Shown in pieces: positions 25,000 to 34,589 of a stretch of 64,000 bases of DNA. The notes below the pieces were generated by a model. That model had not been told where the DNA came from, did no database searches, and worked only from the letters and a program-made list of their open reading frames with translations. The DNA comes from Amycolatopsis coloradensis (GTDB lineage: Bacteria; Actinomycetota; Actinomycetes; Mycobacteriales; Pseudonocardiaceae), in assembly GCF_001953865.1 (NCBI RefSeq), contig NZ_MQUQ01000014.1:180849-244848 (forward strand), in the 5' to 3' direction. Within the stretch, counting starts at the first letter, position 1, and each line of letters opens with the position of its first letter. The position numbers and the translations under genes are program-made.

Positions 25000-27384
25000 T
25001 CAGGCGGGGGTCCAGAGGGCAGGCACGTTCGGCGGCTCCCAGCCGGGCAGGGAGCGGTGGCCCTGGCGGCACACGTAGGCCGTGCCGTTGTGGGTCACCC
25101 TGGTGCCGGTGGTGTAGTCGACGCCTGCCTTCCAGGCGTCGGACGGAGCCGTGGTGGTCGTCGTCGGCGTGGTGGTGGTCGGTCGAGTGGTGGTCGTGGT
25201 CGGACTGGTCGTCGTCGTGGTCGTCGTGCCGGTGGTGGGCGTCGTCGTGGTCGTCGGGGGAGCACCGCCGCCACGCGGGTGGTCCGCCGCGATCGCGTAG
25301 GTGGTCCCGCCGAAGGTGAAGGTGTAGTTCGACGGCGACGCGATCGGCATGTAGTAGTTCAGCCGGATCTCGATCGTGGCGCCCGGCGCGATGGTCTGCC
25401 AGGTCGGCACGGTCACCGCGACGTGCTGGAAGTCTCCCTTCATGCCACCGACGTTGGGCCCGCTATGGCCCTTGCTCGTGACCGTCAGGCCGAAGCCGGA
25501 TTGGTCGGACATGCTGCCGGGCGCGCTCGTGCCGTAGTCGAACTCGATTTTCGTGCCACCGGGGATGGTGGTGGTCGAGTTGTTGGTGATGCGCATCCGC
25601 GGGGTGATCGGGTAGTTCGCGTCGCCCAGCGCGAACCCGGTCAGGTTGACGTTCACGTCGAGCACCGACGACGGCGCGGGACGCGACGACTTGGTGTTGC
25701 CGTACGGGGCGGCGCCGCGCAGGCCGTCGTTGATCTTCGTGATCAGCGTGTCGCCCATGAAGTATTGGCCCTTGGCGTCGTCGAAGGCGTAGTCGCCCGC
25801 CAATTCCCAGATCATGATGCCGCCGATGCCCTTGTCGGCCACGTACTTGGCCTTCGTGGCGAGCGAGGCTTCGTCTTCAGTGGACAGGAACACCTTCTTG
25901 TCGTTGTTCCACAGCCACGGCGTCACCATCGTGTTGTCGTAGTGCCGGTTGTAGCTACCGGAAACCCGGTCCGTCGGGTCGGTCTTCGGGGTGAGCCCGT
26001 AGGCCTCCAGATAGTCCGGGGTGATCTCGTTCTCGAGGTTCTTCGCGTGCCACATGGGGTTCGCGCCCGCGGGCACCTCGCCCCCGGCCAGGCCGAGGTC
26101 GTGCCAGAGGTTGTCGATGCCGATCGCACCGTTACCGCAGGGCACTGTCGAGCCGACGTGGGATCCGGTACCGGGTGGACACTGTTTTTGATCCGGCAGT
26201 GGAGCAGTGCCCCACAGTCCGTTCGTCCCGCCGGACACACCTTGCCAGCCCCGGGTGTAGAAACCGACACCGATGTTGATCCGGCCCGCTTGCATCGCGC
26301 CTCGGAAATAGTGATAGGCCCAGTCGGTGTTGAGATACCCCTGACCGTCGTACTGCGGGGTGGTGTACACCTGCCAGTGCGCGAGTTCCGCGTCCTTGCC
26401 GTTGTCGTAGAGCGCCGCGTTCGGCCCGACGAACTGGTTCCACGCGCCGTGCAGGTCGTAGCTCATCATGTTGGCGTAGTCGAGATACCGCGTGACGCCG
26501 TAGACCTCCTGGCCGCGCAGCAGCCAGCCGGACGCGGGCACGGCCGCGGTCAGCAGGTAGTGCTTGCCGTCGGCGGCACCGGCCCGGTCGATCTTCTCGC
26601 GCAGCGTGCGCATCAGGTTCTCGTAGCCCGCCCACAAGGTGCCGCGGTTGGACTGCGCGATCCAGTAGTCGTCCGGGTTTCCGGCGTAGCTGGCCGATGT
26701 CGCGTACTCGTAGTCGATGTCGGCGCCGTTGAATCCGTAGTCGCGCAGGAACTTCACGACGGAATCCGCGAAGACGTCAATGCTCGCTTGGCTCTGCGTC
26801 ATCTTGTAGAACCCGCCCGACGCGTTGCGCGTGCCGTCCGGGTTGAGGAAGCCGCCGGTCTCGGCCCAGCCGCCGATCGAGATCAGCGACTTCACGTTCG
26901 GGTTCTGCTTCTTGTACTTGGTCAGCAGATTGAAATGTCCCTTGTAGGGCAACGACGGATCCATCTCGGCGCCGGGGACGCCCGGCCATTCCATGCCGAT
27001 GGCCTCGTTGTTCGCGCCCGGGTTGCCGACCGAAACCTTGTTCTGCGCGTCGATGTGGGCGAACGCGTAGTTGAGGTGGGTCACCTTCGACCACGGGATG
27101 TTGTTGACCAGATAGGAGGGCGAACCGTTCTTGCCGGTGCGCCAGCTGGTGAAGTAGCCGATCACGCGGCGGGAATGGTCCGCCCCCAGCGATTCCCGGC
27201 CGTTCGTGTCGTAGACGGTGCAGTAGGGGGTGTCGACGCCGGGTGTCCGGAAGAGCCCGTCGGGACGGCAGTCCTCGTGGCCTGCCGCGTTCGACGTGGA
27301 CGGGGTGACGACGACGATCATGAGTCCGGCCAGCGCGATGAGCGACGCCAGCAGGGGGAGTAGTTTCCTGGTTCTCCTTGGCAC
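25000..27384 (-). CDS. Secreted multidomain chitinase, GH18
   Basis: 794 residues. Signal peptide (RRTRKLL then a hydrophobic stretch, cleaved near residue 34), GH18 barrel with SIGGW and the catalytic motif DIDYE (Glu226), then a beta-sandwich carbohydrate-binding domain (about 570-700), a polythreonine linker (about 705-747) and a C-terminal CBM5/12 chitin-binding module (AWKAGVDYTTGTRVTHNG). GTG start chosen for the GGAGG 6 nt upstream. A dre-like site lies about 70 nt upstream, matching DasR control of chitinases known in Streptomyces. Confidence 0.93.
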   Translation of the reverse strand: MPRRTRKLLPLLASLIALAGLMIVVVTPSTSNAAGHEDCRPDGLFRTPGVDTPYCTVYDTNGRESLGADHSRRVIGYFTSWRTGKNGSPSYLVNNIPWSKVTHLNYAFAHIDAQNKVSVGNPGANNEAIGMEWPGVPGAEMDPSLPYKGHFNLLTKYKKQNPNVKSLISIGGWAETGGFLNPDGTRNASGGFYKMTQSQASIDVFADSVVKFLRDYGFNGADIDYEYATSASYAGNPDDYWIAQSNRGTLWAGYENLMRTLREKIDRAGAADGKHYLLTAAVPASGWLLRGQEVYGVTRYLDYANMMSYDLHGAWNQFVGPNAALYDNGKDAELAHWQVYTTPQYDGQGYLNTDWAYHYFRGAMQAGRINIGVGFYTRGWQGVSGGTNGLWGTAPLPDQKQCPPGTGSHVGSTVPCGNGAIGIDNLWHDLGLAGGEVPAGANPMWHAKNLENEITPDYLEAYGLTPKTDPTDRVSGSYNRHYDNTMVTPWLWNNDKKVFLSTEDEASLATKAKYVADKGIGGIMIWELAGDYAFDDAKGQYFMGDTLITKINDGLRGAAPYGNTKSSRPAPSSVLDVNVNLTGFALGDANYPITPRMRITNNSTTTIPGGTKIEFDYGTSAPGSMSDQSGFGLTVTSKGHSGPNVGGMKGDFQHVAVTVPTWQTIAPGATIEIRLNYYMPIASPSNYTFTFGGTTYAIAADHPRGGGAPPTTTTTPTTGTTTTTTTSPTTTTTRPTTTTPTTTTTAPSDAWKAGVDYTTGTRVTHNGTAYVCRQGHRSLPGWEPPNVPALWTPA

Positions 27385-27452
27385 GCCGAACCTCCGACAG
27401 TGGAAGATGGCCTCGGTCCCAGCAGCTTGGGCCGCTGACCAGGCGCGCGTCA

Positions 27453-27468
27453 ATAGGTGTAGACCAAT
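27453..27468. promoter_or_regulatory. dre-like DasR site upstream of chitinase
   Basis: ATAGGTGTAGACCAAT; the inner GGTGTAGACC differs by one base from the palindromic dre core GGTCTAGACC. It is 69 nt upstream of the chitinase start and resembles the stronger site at 48562-48577 next to dasR. Confidence 0.6.
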
Positions 27469-27557
27469 TTCCATCCGGTGCCGTAGAGCGAGGCGGACCA
27501 GCGCAGCGTCAGGTCCGGTCCGGGGACGGCCATAATTCCGGCCACATCCGGTGAGTG

Positions 27558-28292
27558 CTATGACCCCGTGCCGACCACCCCGACGGAAAACTCGTTGCCG
27601 TCGGGATCCGCCATTTCCACCTGCCCGCCTTCCCAGGTGCCGAGCCGGATCGCGCCGAGCGAAACCAGCCGATCGACCTCCGAAAAAGGGCCGCTCAAAG
27701 CGAAACTCACCCGGTTCTTCCCGGTCTTGGCGTCGAACGGCGGGCCGCCCCAGGTGATCTTCGGGCCGCCGTGCGGGGAGCGGATCGCGGTTTCCTGGTC
27801 ACGATCCCAGACCAGCGGCCATCCGAGCGCCTTGCGCCAGAAATAGCCGACCTCCTGCGAACCGTCGCAGGCGAGCGCGCCGACGAAGCCGCATTCGGCC
27901 AGGAAGGTGTTCCCCGGTTCGATGACGCAGAATTCATTGCCCTCGGGATCGGCCAGCACGACGTGCTCTTCCTCGGGGCGCTGTCCGATGTCGATGTGCC
28001 GCGCACCGAGTTCCAGTGCTTTCGCCACGATGATTTGCTGGTCTTCAAGGGATTTGCTCGTCAGGTCGAAATGCGCGTGGTTCTTGCGGGACTTCGGTTC
28101 CTCGCTCGGGGTGAACCGCAGACGGAAACCGGTATCGTCGCTCGGTACCAGCGTTTCGCCCTCGACTTCCCAGCCGAGCAGCCCGGACCAAAATCGGGCG
28201 AGGGCGTGCGGGTCGTGCGCGGCGAAACAGAGCGCGTGCAGGGTGACTGTAATAAGCGACGCTAACCGGCCTCGGGGCGTCGCGAAAGCCAT
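27558..28292 (-). CDS. VOC (glyoxalase/bleomycin-resistance fold) family protein, two modules
   Basis: 244 residues with two glyoxalase-like modules, each ending in the typical ADPEGNEFCV / ADPDGNEFSV strand. Probably a small-molecule binding or metal-dependent protein of unknown substrate. The start is a puzzle: the family-like N-terminus VTLHALCFAAHDP begins just after codon 14, where no ATG, GTG or TTG exists. The only standard start in frame is the ATG at 28292, which falls inside the stem-loop at 28279-28331. An ATT at 28251-28253 would give an N-terminus like relatives. Confidence 0.65.
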   Translation of the reverse strand: MAFATPRGRLASLITVTLHALCFAAHDPHALARFWSGLLGWEVEGETLVPSDDTGFRLRFTPSEEPKSRKNHAHFDLTSKSLEDQQIIVAKALELGARHIDIGQRPEEEHVVLADPEGNEFCVIEPGNTFLAECGFVGALACDGSQEVGYFWRKALGWPLVWDRDQETAIRSPHGGPKITWGGPPFDAKTGKNRVSFALSGPFSEVDRLVSLGAIRLGTWEGGQVEMADPDGNEFSVGVVGTGS

Positions 28293-28331
28293 TTTCAGGA
28301 CACCTGATGTCCCGAAAGTGGCTTTCGCGAC
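28279..28331. terminator. Stem-loop downstream of the phospholipase C gene
   Basis: 24-nt arms with two mismatches and a 5-nt loop (28303-28307), 27 nt past the stop of the phospholipase gene on the minus strand. Likely terminator. It contains the ATG of the next minus-strand gene in its distal arm, so read-through mRNA would have that start sequestered. Confidence 0.7.
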
Positions 28332-28357
28332 ACTTCACGCCGCGCCGGACAACCCGG

Positions 28358-30433
28358 TCAGCAGGAGACGCCGGTCCGCCCGTTCTCCACCCGCGCCGTC
28401 AGCGTCCGCAGGAACGACGGGTCCCCGTCGGCCGTGACTTTCACGTCGTACCAGCCGTTCGAAACCGGCCAGTCCACAGTGACCGAACGCCCGGCGCCGA
28501 CCCGCACCACTCGCGTGAACCGCGACGACGACAGCCGCAGCGTCAGCGCCGACGAGCCCCAGTTGGACAGCTTGAACTCGACGCCCGAACGCCACGTCAG
28601 GAACCGCGTCCGCACGTCGACGCCCGCCGCCGCGCCCTTGCGGTTCCCGCGCAGTTCCCACCACGACCGGTTCGGTCCCTGGACGACCACGCGGTAGTCG
28701 TCACCCGCCAGCGGCACGGTTTCGGCGGCCTCGCCGCGGACGTCGCGGTGCGCGGGCTCGGGGAATTCACCCTTGTACGGGTACAGCGCGAAATGTGCCG
28801 ACGACGAGCCGCTGTTCGCCAGCGACAGCGCGAGGGAACCGGACTTCACGACGCCGGACACCGACACCTGGTACGGCAGCGGACGCGACGGCCGGTTGCC
28901 GGGCTCGGCCACAGGCAGGCTCTGCTCAGCCGGTGCGGACGGCCGCCACCGGCTGATCGGCGCGGGCACCGCGCCCGGCCGGGTCACGCGCGGCTGACGT
29001 CCGGCGCGCGAGAAGTCGAAGGCGCCAGTGAGGTCGCCCGCGACGGTCCGGCGCCACTTGCTGATGTTCGGCTCGGCGATCCCGGTCCAGCGCTCGAGGA
29101 ACCGCAGCACCGAAGTGTGGTCGTACACGGTGGAGTCGACGTTGCCGCCGATCGACCACGGCGAGACGACCGTCATCGGCACGCGCGGGCCGAAGCCGAG
29201 CGGCTGGCCGTTGAAGTGGTCGGCGTCGTTGGCCGCGTTCCCGGGCGGCATCGGCGGCGGGACGTGGTCGAAGTAGCCGTCGTTCTCGTCGAAGTTGATC
29301 AGCAGCACCGTCTTGGACCAGGTCTCGCGGTCGGACGCGATGGCGTCGAGCACGCGGTAGATCAGGTTCGCGCTGCCGACCGGGGTGGACGCGCCGGGGT
29401 GCTCGGAGTCCACCGCCGAGGGCACCAGCCAGCTCACCGCGGGCAGCCGTCGCGCCTGGATGTCCGCCTTGAGCCGGGTCACCAGCGTCTCCGGCTCGCT
29501 GCGGTACATCGCCTTCTTGAACAGGTCGCGCTCGGCGGGCGTCAGCGTGGCGACACCGGCGTCGAACTGCTTCAGCAGCTTCGCGCGCTCCTCGGGAGTC
29601 TTCTTCAGCAGAGTGTCGTAGAACTCTTCGGTGGTACGGAACTTCTCCTCGACCGAGGCCAGGATCTTCGTGCCGATCTTCTTGAACGGCACGAAGTACT
29701 CGACCGCGTTGTCGGTGAAGTTGTCCCACTCCTGGTAGATCCGCCATGGCACCCCGGCCGCTTCGAGGCGCTCGGGGTAGGTCGTCCAGTCGTAACCCTT
29801 GTGGTCGTAGGAGTACGCCGCGTTCGTGACCGCGCGGTTCGTGGTGCTGCCCGGTTCGAAGCCCGTGGTACCGGACCACAGGAAGTTCCGGTTCGGGTTG
29901 GTCGAGCCGAAGATCGAGCAGTGGTAGGCGTCGCAGAGGGTGAAGGTGTCCGCGAGTTCGTATTGCAGCGCGATGTCGCGGCGCTCGTAGTACGTCATCG
30001 TGGCGGGCGTCTTCGCCGCGATCCAGCCGTTGTTCCAGCCGCGCGCCCACGCCTTGCCGCTGCCGTTCCAGCTGTGGTCGAGGTCACCGAGGTACTGGAT
30101 GTCGTCCGCTTTCCGGCCGGCGAGTTCGGCCGCCTTGCGCAGCGAGAACGGCAGCACCGTGCCGCCCGCCGGGTTCGGCTGCTCGAACACGGACTTCCCC
30201 GACGGCAGTTCCAGCGGGTGGGTGTCGGAGAAGCCCCGGACGCCGCGCAGGCTGCCGTAGTAGTGGTCGAACGACCGGTTCTCCTGCATGAGCACGATGA
30301 CGTGCTCGATGGCGTCGAGTCCGCCGCGCCGCATGGGCTCGGCCATCGCGGCGTGCACGGACGGCGGGAGGAGAGTGGCGGCGGCCGCGGCGCCGGTGGC
30401 GCCCAGCAGTGTGCGGCGTGACAGTTCAGGCAT
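28358..30433 (-). CDS. Tat-exported phospholipase C, phosphocholine-specific type
   Basis: 691 residues. Tat signal SRRTLLGATGAAAAATLL, then the phosphoesterase domain (HVIVLMQENRSFDHYYGSL near residue 50, ENDGYFDHVPPP later) and two C-terminal beta domains of the bacterial PLC C-terminal type. It would hydrolyse phosphatidylcholine or sphingomyelin-like lipids outside the cell, often for phosphate supply. The start at ATG 30433 puts the twin-arginine near the N-terminus; an upstream extension to 30469 is unlikely. Confidence 0.88.
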   Translation of the reverse strand: MPELSRRTLLGATGAAAAATLLPPSVHAAMAEPMRRGGLDAIEHVIVLMQENRSFDHYYGSLRGVRGFSDTHPLELPSGKSVFEQPNPAGGTVLPFSLRKAAELAGRKADDIQYLGDLDHSWNGSGKAWARGWNNGWIAAKTPATMTYYERRDIALQYELADTFTLCDAYHCSIFGSTNPNRNFLWSGTTGFEPGSTTNRAVTNAAYSYDHKGYDWTTYPERLEAAGVPWRIYQEWDNFTDNAVEYFVPFKKIGTKILASVEEKFRTTEEFYDTLLKKTPEERAKLLKQFDAGVATLTPAERDLFKKAMYRSEPETLVTRLKADIQARRLPAVSWLVPSAVDSEHPGASTPVGSANLIYRVLDAIASDRETWSKTVLLINFDENDGYFDHVPPPMPPGNAANDADHFNGQPLGFGPRVPMTVVSPWSIGGNVDSTVYDHTSVLRFLERWTGIAEPNISKWRRTVAGDLTGAFDFSRAGRQPRVTRPGAVPAPISRWRPSAPAEQSLPVAEPGNRPSRPLPYQVSVSGVVKSGSLALSLANSGSSSAHFALYPYKGEFPEPAHRDVRGEAAETVPLAGDDYRVVVQGPNRSWWELRGNRKGAAAGVDVRTRFLTWRSGVEFKLSNWGSSALTLRLSSSRFTRVVRVGAGRSVTVDWPVSNGWYDVKVTADGDPSFLRTLTARVENGRTGVSC

Positions 30434-30625
30434 GCGCGCGACCTTTGCCGAGCAATGTGAACGGCACAAGAACCGAACAGGTCGTCCTCAAGGCGAACAG
30501 CGTTCGCCACGCTCGCCGTCCCGGTTCACTGCGCTGAGTGACGGTCCGGCGGGGTGACACCGCCGAACGGCTGGCGGGACGGTAACCTCACGGGCACCAA
30601 GACCGCAGACCCTTGAGGAGGGCCC

Positions 30626-31021
30626 GTGTCGGCAGGGCAGATCGCCGCGCTGATCGCCGCAGGAGCATTCGTCGTACTTGTCGTGCTGCTCGCGATCGTG
30701 CTGTTCAAGCTCGGCCGGACCCTGGACGAGGCCACGATCGCCATCCGCAAGGCGCACGAGAGCACCGACCCGTTGCTGATCGGCGCGAACGAGACGATCA
30801 CGCACGTCAACACGCAGCTGGAGCGGGTCGACGGCATCACGGCCAACGCGCAGGCGGTCAGCGGCAACGTGTCCGCGCTGTCCTCGCTGTTCACCGCGAC
30901 GCTCGGCGGACCGCTGGTGAAGACCGCCGCGCTGTCCTACGGCCTCAGCAAGGCCGTCAAGGCCCGCCGCAAGAAGGCGGAAGCGAAGGCGGCGCGCCCG
31001 GCGAAGCGAGGTCGCAAGTGA
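30626..31021 (+). CDS. DUF948 family single-pass membrane protein
   Basis: 131 residues. One N-terminal transmembrane helix (IAALIAAGAFVVLVVLLAIVLF region), a heptad-like cytoplasmic helix, and a basic Lys/Arg/Ala tail. DUF948 proteins have no settled function. GTG start after GAGGAGG. Overlaps the next gene by 4 nt and precedes alaS, a common actinobacterial arrangement. Confidence 0.8.
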   Translation: MSAGQIAALIAAGAFVVLVVLLAIVLFKLGRTLDEATIAIRKAHESTDPLLIGANETITHVNTQLERVDGITANAQAVSGNVSALSSLFTATLGGPLVKTAALSYGLSKAVKARRKKAEAKAARPAKRGRK

Positions 31022-31329
31022 AGCGCCTGTTCTGGCTCGGCGTCGGCGTGGTCGCCGGTGTCGCCCTGTCACGCAAAGCCACCGAAACCGCTCGCCAGGC
31101 CACGCCCGCGGGGCTAGCCTCGAACCTGGGCGACGCCGTGCGGGAACTCGCGGGCGCCGTCGGTTCGTTCGGCGCGGAGGTCCGCGCCGGGATGAGCGAA
31201 CGCGAACAGGAGCTGCACGACATGGTGTCCGAACGATCCGGCTTGAGCACGGCCTCCGATGGCCCTGCGGGCAGGCACGCGGCACAGCCGCGGCGCCCGG
31301 CCAGGCGAGCTCGCCGGGCGGAGGGCTGA
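31018..31329 (+). CDS. Small membrane-anchored protein upstream of alaS (DUF6167-like)
   Basis: 103 residues starting at a GTG inside the previous stop. One short N-terminal hydrophobic helix (LFWLGVGVVAGVAL), then an amphipathic helix (LGDAVRELAGAVGSFGAEV) and an Arg/Pro/Ala-rich tail. It looks like the small conserved protein that sits between DUF948 and alaS in actinomycetes. Function unknown. Confidence 0.7.
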   Translation: MKRLFWLGVGVVAGVALSRKATETARQATPAGLASNLGDAVRELAGAVGSFGAEVRAGMSEREQELHDMVSERSGLSTASDGPAGRHAAQPRRPARRARRAEG

Positions 31330-31429
31330 TCCGGTCGCGTCCGCGACCAGCAGGGTCCCAGCCCTCCGCCGTTCCAGCCTGTCCGCATTCCCAGCGCTTT
31401 CGCGCGAGCCCGTATACAAGGACAAACCC

Positions 31430-34093
31430 GTGGAAACACACGAAATCACCCAGCGTTTCCTGAGCCATTTCGAGAACAAGGGCCACACGCGCGTCCCCAG
31501 CGCGCCCCTGATCCTCGACGATCCGAACCTGCTGTTCGTCAACGCCGGCATGGTCCAGTTCAAGCCGTACTTCCTCGGTGAGGTCCCGCCGCCGTACCCG
31601 CGCGCGACCAGCGTCCAGAAATGCGTCCGCACCCCGGACATCGACGAGGTCGGCAAGACCACCCGGCACAACACGTTCTTCCAGATGGCCGGGAACTTCT
31701 CCTTCGGCGACTACTTCAAGGAAGGCGCCATCGAGGCGGCCTGGGAGCTGATCACCAAGCCCCAGGGCGAAGGCGGTTACGGCCTCGACCCGGCGCGCAT
31801 CTGGGCGACCGTCTACGAGGACGACGCCGAGGCGGCGGGCCTGTGGAAGAAGCTCACCGGCCTGCCCGGCGAGCGCATCCAGTCCCGTGACGGCAAGGAC
31901 AACTACTGGGACATGGGCGTGCCCGGTCCCGGCGGCCCGTGCTCGGAGATCTACTACGACCGCGGCCCGGACTACGGCCGCGAGGGCGGCCCGGTCGCCG
32001 ACGAGGACCGCTACATCGAGATCTGGAACCTCGTCTTCATGCAGGACGTGCGGGGCGACAAGAGCCCGAAGCACGGCCACAAGCCGATCGGCGAGCTGCC
32101 GAAGAAGAACATCGACACCGGAATGGGTGTCGAGCGCGTCGCGACGATCCTTCAGGGCGTCGAGAATGTCTACGAGACCGACCTCGTCCGCCCGGTGATC
32201 GGCCGCGCCGAAGAGTTCTCCGGCCGCCGTTACGGTTCCGACCACACCGACGACGTCCGCTTCCGGGTCATCGCCGACCACGCCCGCACCGGTGTGCTGC
32301 TCATCGGCGACGGCGTCACCCCCGGCAACGACGGCCGCGGTTACGTGCTGCGCCGCCTGCTGCGCCGCATCATCCGCTCCGCGCGCCTGCTCGGCGTGCA
32401 CGAGCCGGTGCTGCCCGCCTTCGCCGAGGTCGTCCGCGACACCATGGGACCGACGTACCCCGAGCTGCTGTCCGGTTTCGACCGCATCGAGGACGTCGTG
32501 CGCGTCGAGGAGGAGGCCTTCCTCGCCACGCTCACCAGCGGTTCGCGCATCTTCGACCTCGCCGCTGAGGAGACCAAGCGCGAAGGCGGCTCGCTGCTGG
32601 CCGGCGACAAGGCGTTCCAGCTGCACGACACCTACGGCTTCCCGATCGACCTGACCCTGGAGATGGCGTCCGAGCAGGGCCTGACCGTCGACGAAGAGGG
32701 CTTCCGCACGCTCATGAACGAGCAGCGGCAGCGGGCGAAGGCCGACGCGGCGTCGCGCAAGACCGGCCACGGCGACCTGTCCGAGTACCGCAAGGTGCTG
32801 GAGCAGCACGGCGAGACCGAGTTCCTCGGCTACCGCGACCTGCAGGCCGACGCGAAGGTCGTCGCGCTGCTGGAAGACGGCGTCCCCGTCCGCGGCGTCG
32901 GCGCGGGCAAGAAGGCGGAGCTGGTCCTGGACCGCACGCCGTTCTACGCCGAGAGCGGTGGTCAGGTCGCCGACACCGGTGTCCTGCTCGGCGACGGCGT
33001 CGAACTCAAGGTCCACGACGTGCAGAAGATCGTGCCGGGCCTGTTCGTGCACCGCGTCGAGGTGCTCGACGGCGAGGTCGGCATCGGCAGCGCGCTGACC
33101 GGCTCGGTCGACCAGCACCGCCGCCTGTCGATCGAGCGGTCGCACTCCGCGACGCACCTGGTGCACGCGGCCGTGCGCGGCGCGTACGGCAAACGCGCGG
33201 CGCAGGCCGGTTCGCTCAACTCGCCTGGCCGGATGCGCTTCGACTTCACCACCTCCGGCGGGGTCTCGGCCGACGTGCTGACCGAGGTCGAGGAGGAGGT
33301 CAACGACTACCTCCAGACCAACGTCGAGGTGAACACCTTCGTCACCACGAAGGACAAGGCCCTCGAACTGGGCGCGGTCGCGCTGTTCGGCGAGAAGTAC
33401 GGCAACGACGTCCGCGTCGTCGACATGGGCGAGTACTCCCGCGAGCTCTGCGGTGGCACCCACGTCGACCGCATCGGCCAGCTCGGCCTGGTGAAGCTGG
33501 TGGGCGATTCGTCCATCGGTTCCGGCGTGCACCGCGTCGAGGCGCTGGTCGGCACGGACGCGCTCAAGTACGTCCGCAAGGAGCAGCTGCTCGTCTCGCA
33601 GCTCGCGAGCACCTTCAAGGTGCCGTCGGAGCAGCTGCCGTCGCGGATCGACGACGTGCTCACGCGGCTCAAGAACGCGGAGAAGGAGATCGAGCAGCTG
33701 CGCACCCGGCAAGTGCTCGGTTCGGCGGGTTCGCTCGCGGACAAGGCCGAGGACATCGGCGGGATCGCGGTCGTCGCGGAGAAGCTCGGCGAGGGCGTCG
33801 ACTCGAACGGTCTGCGCGCGCTGGCTTCGGACATCCGCGGCAGGCTCGGCGCCCGCCCCGGCATCGTCGCGCTGTTCGCGCCGCAGGGCGAGAAGGTCGC
33901 CTTCGTCGTCGCGACCACCAAGGCGGCCCAGGAGAAGGGCATCGCGGCCGGCAAGCTCGTCCCGGCGTTCGCCGAGGCGATCGGCGGCCGTGGCGGCGGC
34001 AAGCCGGACATGGCCCAGGGCGGTGGCACCAACCCGGCCGGTGCCGAGCAGGCCATCGCCTCACTGCGCGCGGCGGTCGCCCAAGTTGGCTGA
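31430..34093 (+). CDS. alaS: Alanyl-tRNA synthetase
   Basis: 887 residues, full bacterial length. N-terminal catalytic domain (THEITQRFLSHFENKGH, motif region FFQMAGNFSFGDYFKEGA), tRNA-binding helices, the editing domain with zinc ligands HSATH and CGGTH, a coiled-coil (LKNAEKEIEQLRTRQ) and the C-Ala domain. GTG 31430 gives the standard N-terminus; upstream in-frame codons to 31259 overlap the preceding gene. It overlaps ruvX by 8 nt. Confidence 0.97.
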   Translation: METHEITQRFLSHFENKGHTRVPSAPLILDDPNLLFVNAGMVQFKPYFLGEVPPPYPRATSVQKCVRTPDIDEVGKTTRHNTFFQMAGNFSFGDYFKEGAIEAAWELITKPQGEGGYGLDPARIWATVYEDDAEAAGLWKKLTGLPGERIQSRDGKDNYWDMGVPGPGGPCSEIYYDRGPDYGREGGPVADEDRYIEIWNLVFMQDVRGDKSPKHGHKPIGELPKKNIDTGMGVERVATILQGVENVYETDLVRPVIGRAEEFSGRRYGSDHTDDVRFRVIADHARTGVLLIGDGVTPGNDGRGYVLRRLLRRIIRSARLLGVHEPVLPAFAEVVRDTMGPTYPELLSGFDRIEDVVRVEEEAFLATLTSGSRIFDLAAEETKREGGSLLAGDKAFQLHDTYGFPIDLTLEMASEQGLTVDEEGFRTLMNEQRQRAKADAASRKTGHGDLSEYRKVLEQHGETEFLGYRDLQADAKVVALLEDGVPVRGVGAGKKAELVLDRTPFYAESGGQVADTGVLLGDGVELKVHDVQKIVPGLFVHRVEVLDGEVGIGSALTGSVDQHRRLSIERSHSATHLVHAAVRGAYGKRAAQAGSLNSPGRMRFDFTTSGGVSADVLTEVEEEVNDYLQTNVEVNTFVTTKDKALELGAVALFGEKYGNDVRVVDMGEYSRELCGGTHVDRIGQLGLVKLVGDSSIGSGVHRVEALVGTDALKYVRKEQLLVSQLASTFKVPSEQLPSRIDDVLTRLKNAEKEIEQLRTRQVLGSAGSLADKAEDIGGIAVVAEKLGEGVDSNGLRALASDIRGRLGARPGIVALFAPQGEKVAFVVATTKAAQEKGIAAGKLVPAFAEAIGGRGGGKPDMAQGGGTNPAGAEQAIASLRAAVAQVG

Positions 34094-34589
34094 CGACGCC
34101 TCTCAGCGGCGCCCGGATCGGCCTGGGGAGTCCGATCCGGGGCGCGGCAGGCGGCTTGGCGTGGATGTCGGATCCGTCCGGGTCGGGATCGCTTTGAGTG
34201 ATCCCGACCCCATCCTCGCCAGCCCGCTCGTTACCCTCACTCGCGACGCGACTGGCGACAAAGACGTCGACCAGCTCGTTGGACTCGTCACGGAACACGA
34301 CGTGGTCGAAGTCGTCGTCGGCTTGCCGAGGACACTCAAAGACCGTCACGGCCCGGCGGCCGAAGCGGCGTTGGACTACGCCGAGAAGGTCGCCGCCCGG
34401 ATCGCACCGGTGCCGGTGCGGCTGGCCGACGAGCGGTTGACCACGGTGACGGCATCCAGGATGCTGTCGCAGCGTGGGGTGAAGGGACGCAAGCTTCGTG
34501 CCGTCGTCGATCAGGCGGCCGCGGTCGAGATCCTGCAAGCCTGGATCGACGCGGTAGCGGCACATCGCGCACGGAAGGGCGATACATGA
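34086..34589 (+). CDS. ruvX: Holliday-junction resolvase-like / pre-16S rRNA nuclease (YqgF)
   Basis: 167 residues, RNase H-like fold: GVDVGSVRVGIALSDP at the N-terminus, VVGLPRTLKDRHGPAA in the middle and DERLTTVTA with the acidic residues. The YqgF family is implicated in 16S rRNA 5' maturation. Start uncertain: I used the TTG at 34086, which gives an 8-nt overlap with alaS; the conserved fold only begins about residue 20. ATGA overlap with mltG. Confidence 0.88.
   Translation: MADDASQRRPDRPGESDPGRGRRLGVDVGSVRVGIALSDPDPILASPLVTLTRDATGDKDVDQLVGLVTEHDVVEVVVGLPRTLKDRHGPAAEAALDYAEKVAARIAPVPVRLADERLTTVTASRMLSQRGVKGRKLRAVVDQAAAVEILQAWIDAVAAHRARKGDT

Noticed and set aside
25141..25260. Repetitive GTCGTCG/GTGGTGG tract that looks like a DNA repeat element
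   Set aside because: It is the coding sequence of the polythreonine linker in the chitinase.
24946..27363. 805-codon frame opposite the chitinase
   Set aside because: Low-complexity Arg/Gly/Val translation; the minus strand encodes a complete GH18 chitinase with signal peptide and binding modules.
28307..30421. 704-codon frame opposite the phospholipase C
   Set aside because: Shadow of a real gene; the Tat signal and phosphoesterase motifs are on the minus strand.
30488..33712. Very long open frame (1074 codons) antisense to alaS and neighbours
   Set aside because: High GC leaves antisense frames open. The plus strand encodes an unmistakable AlaRS, and the antisense translation shows no domain.
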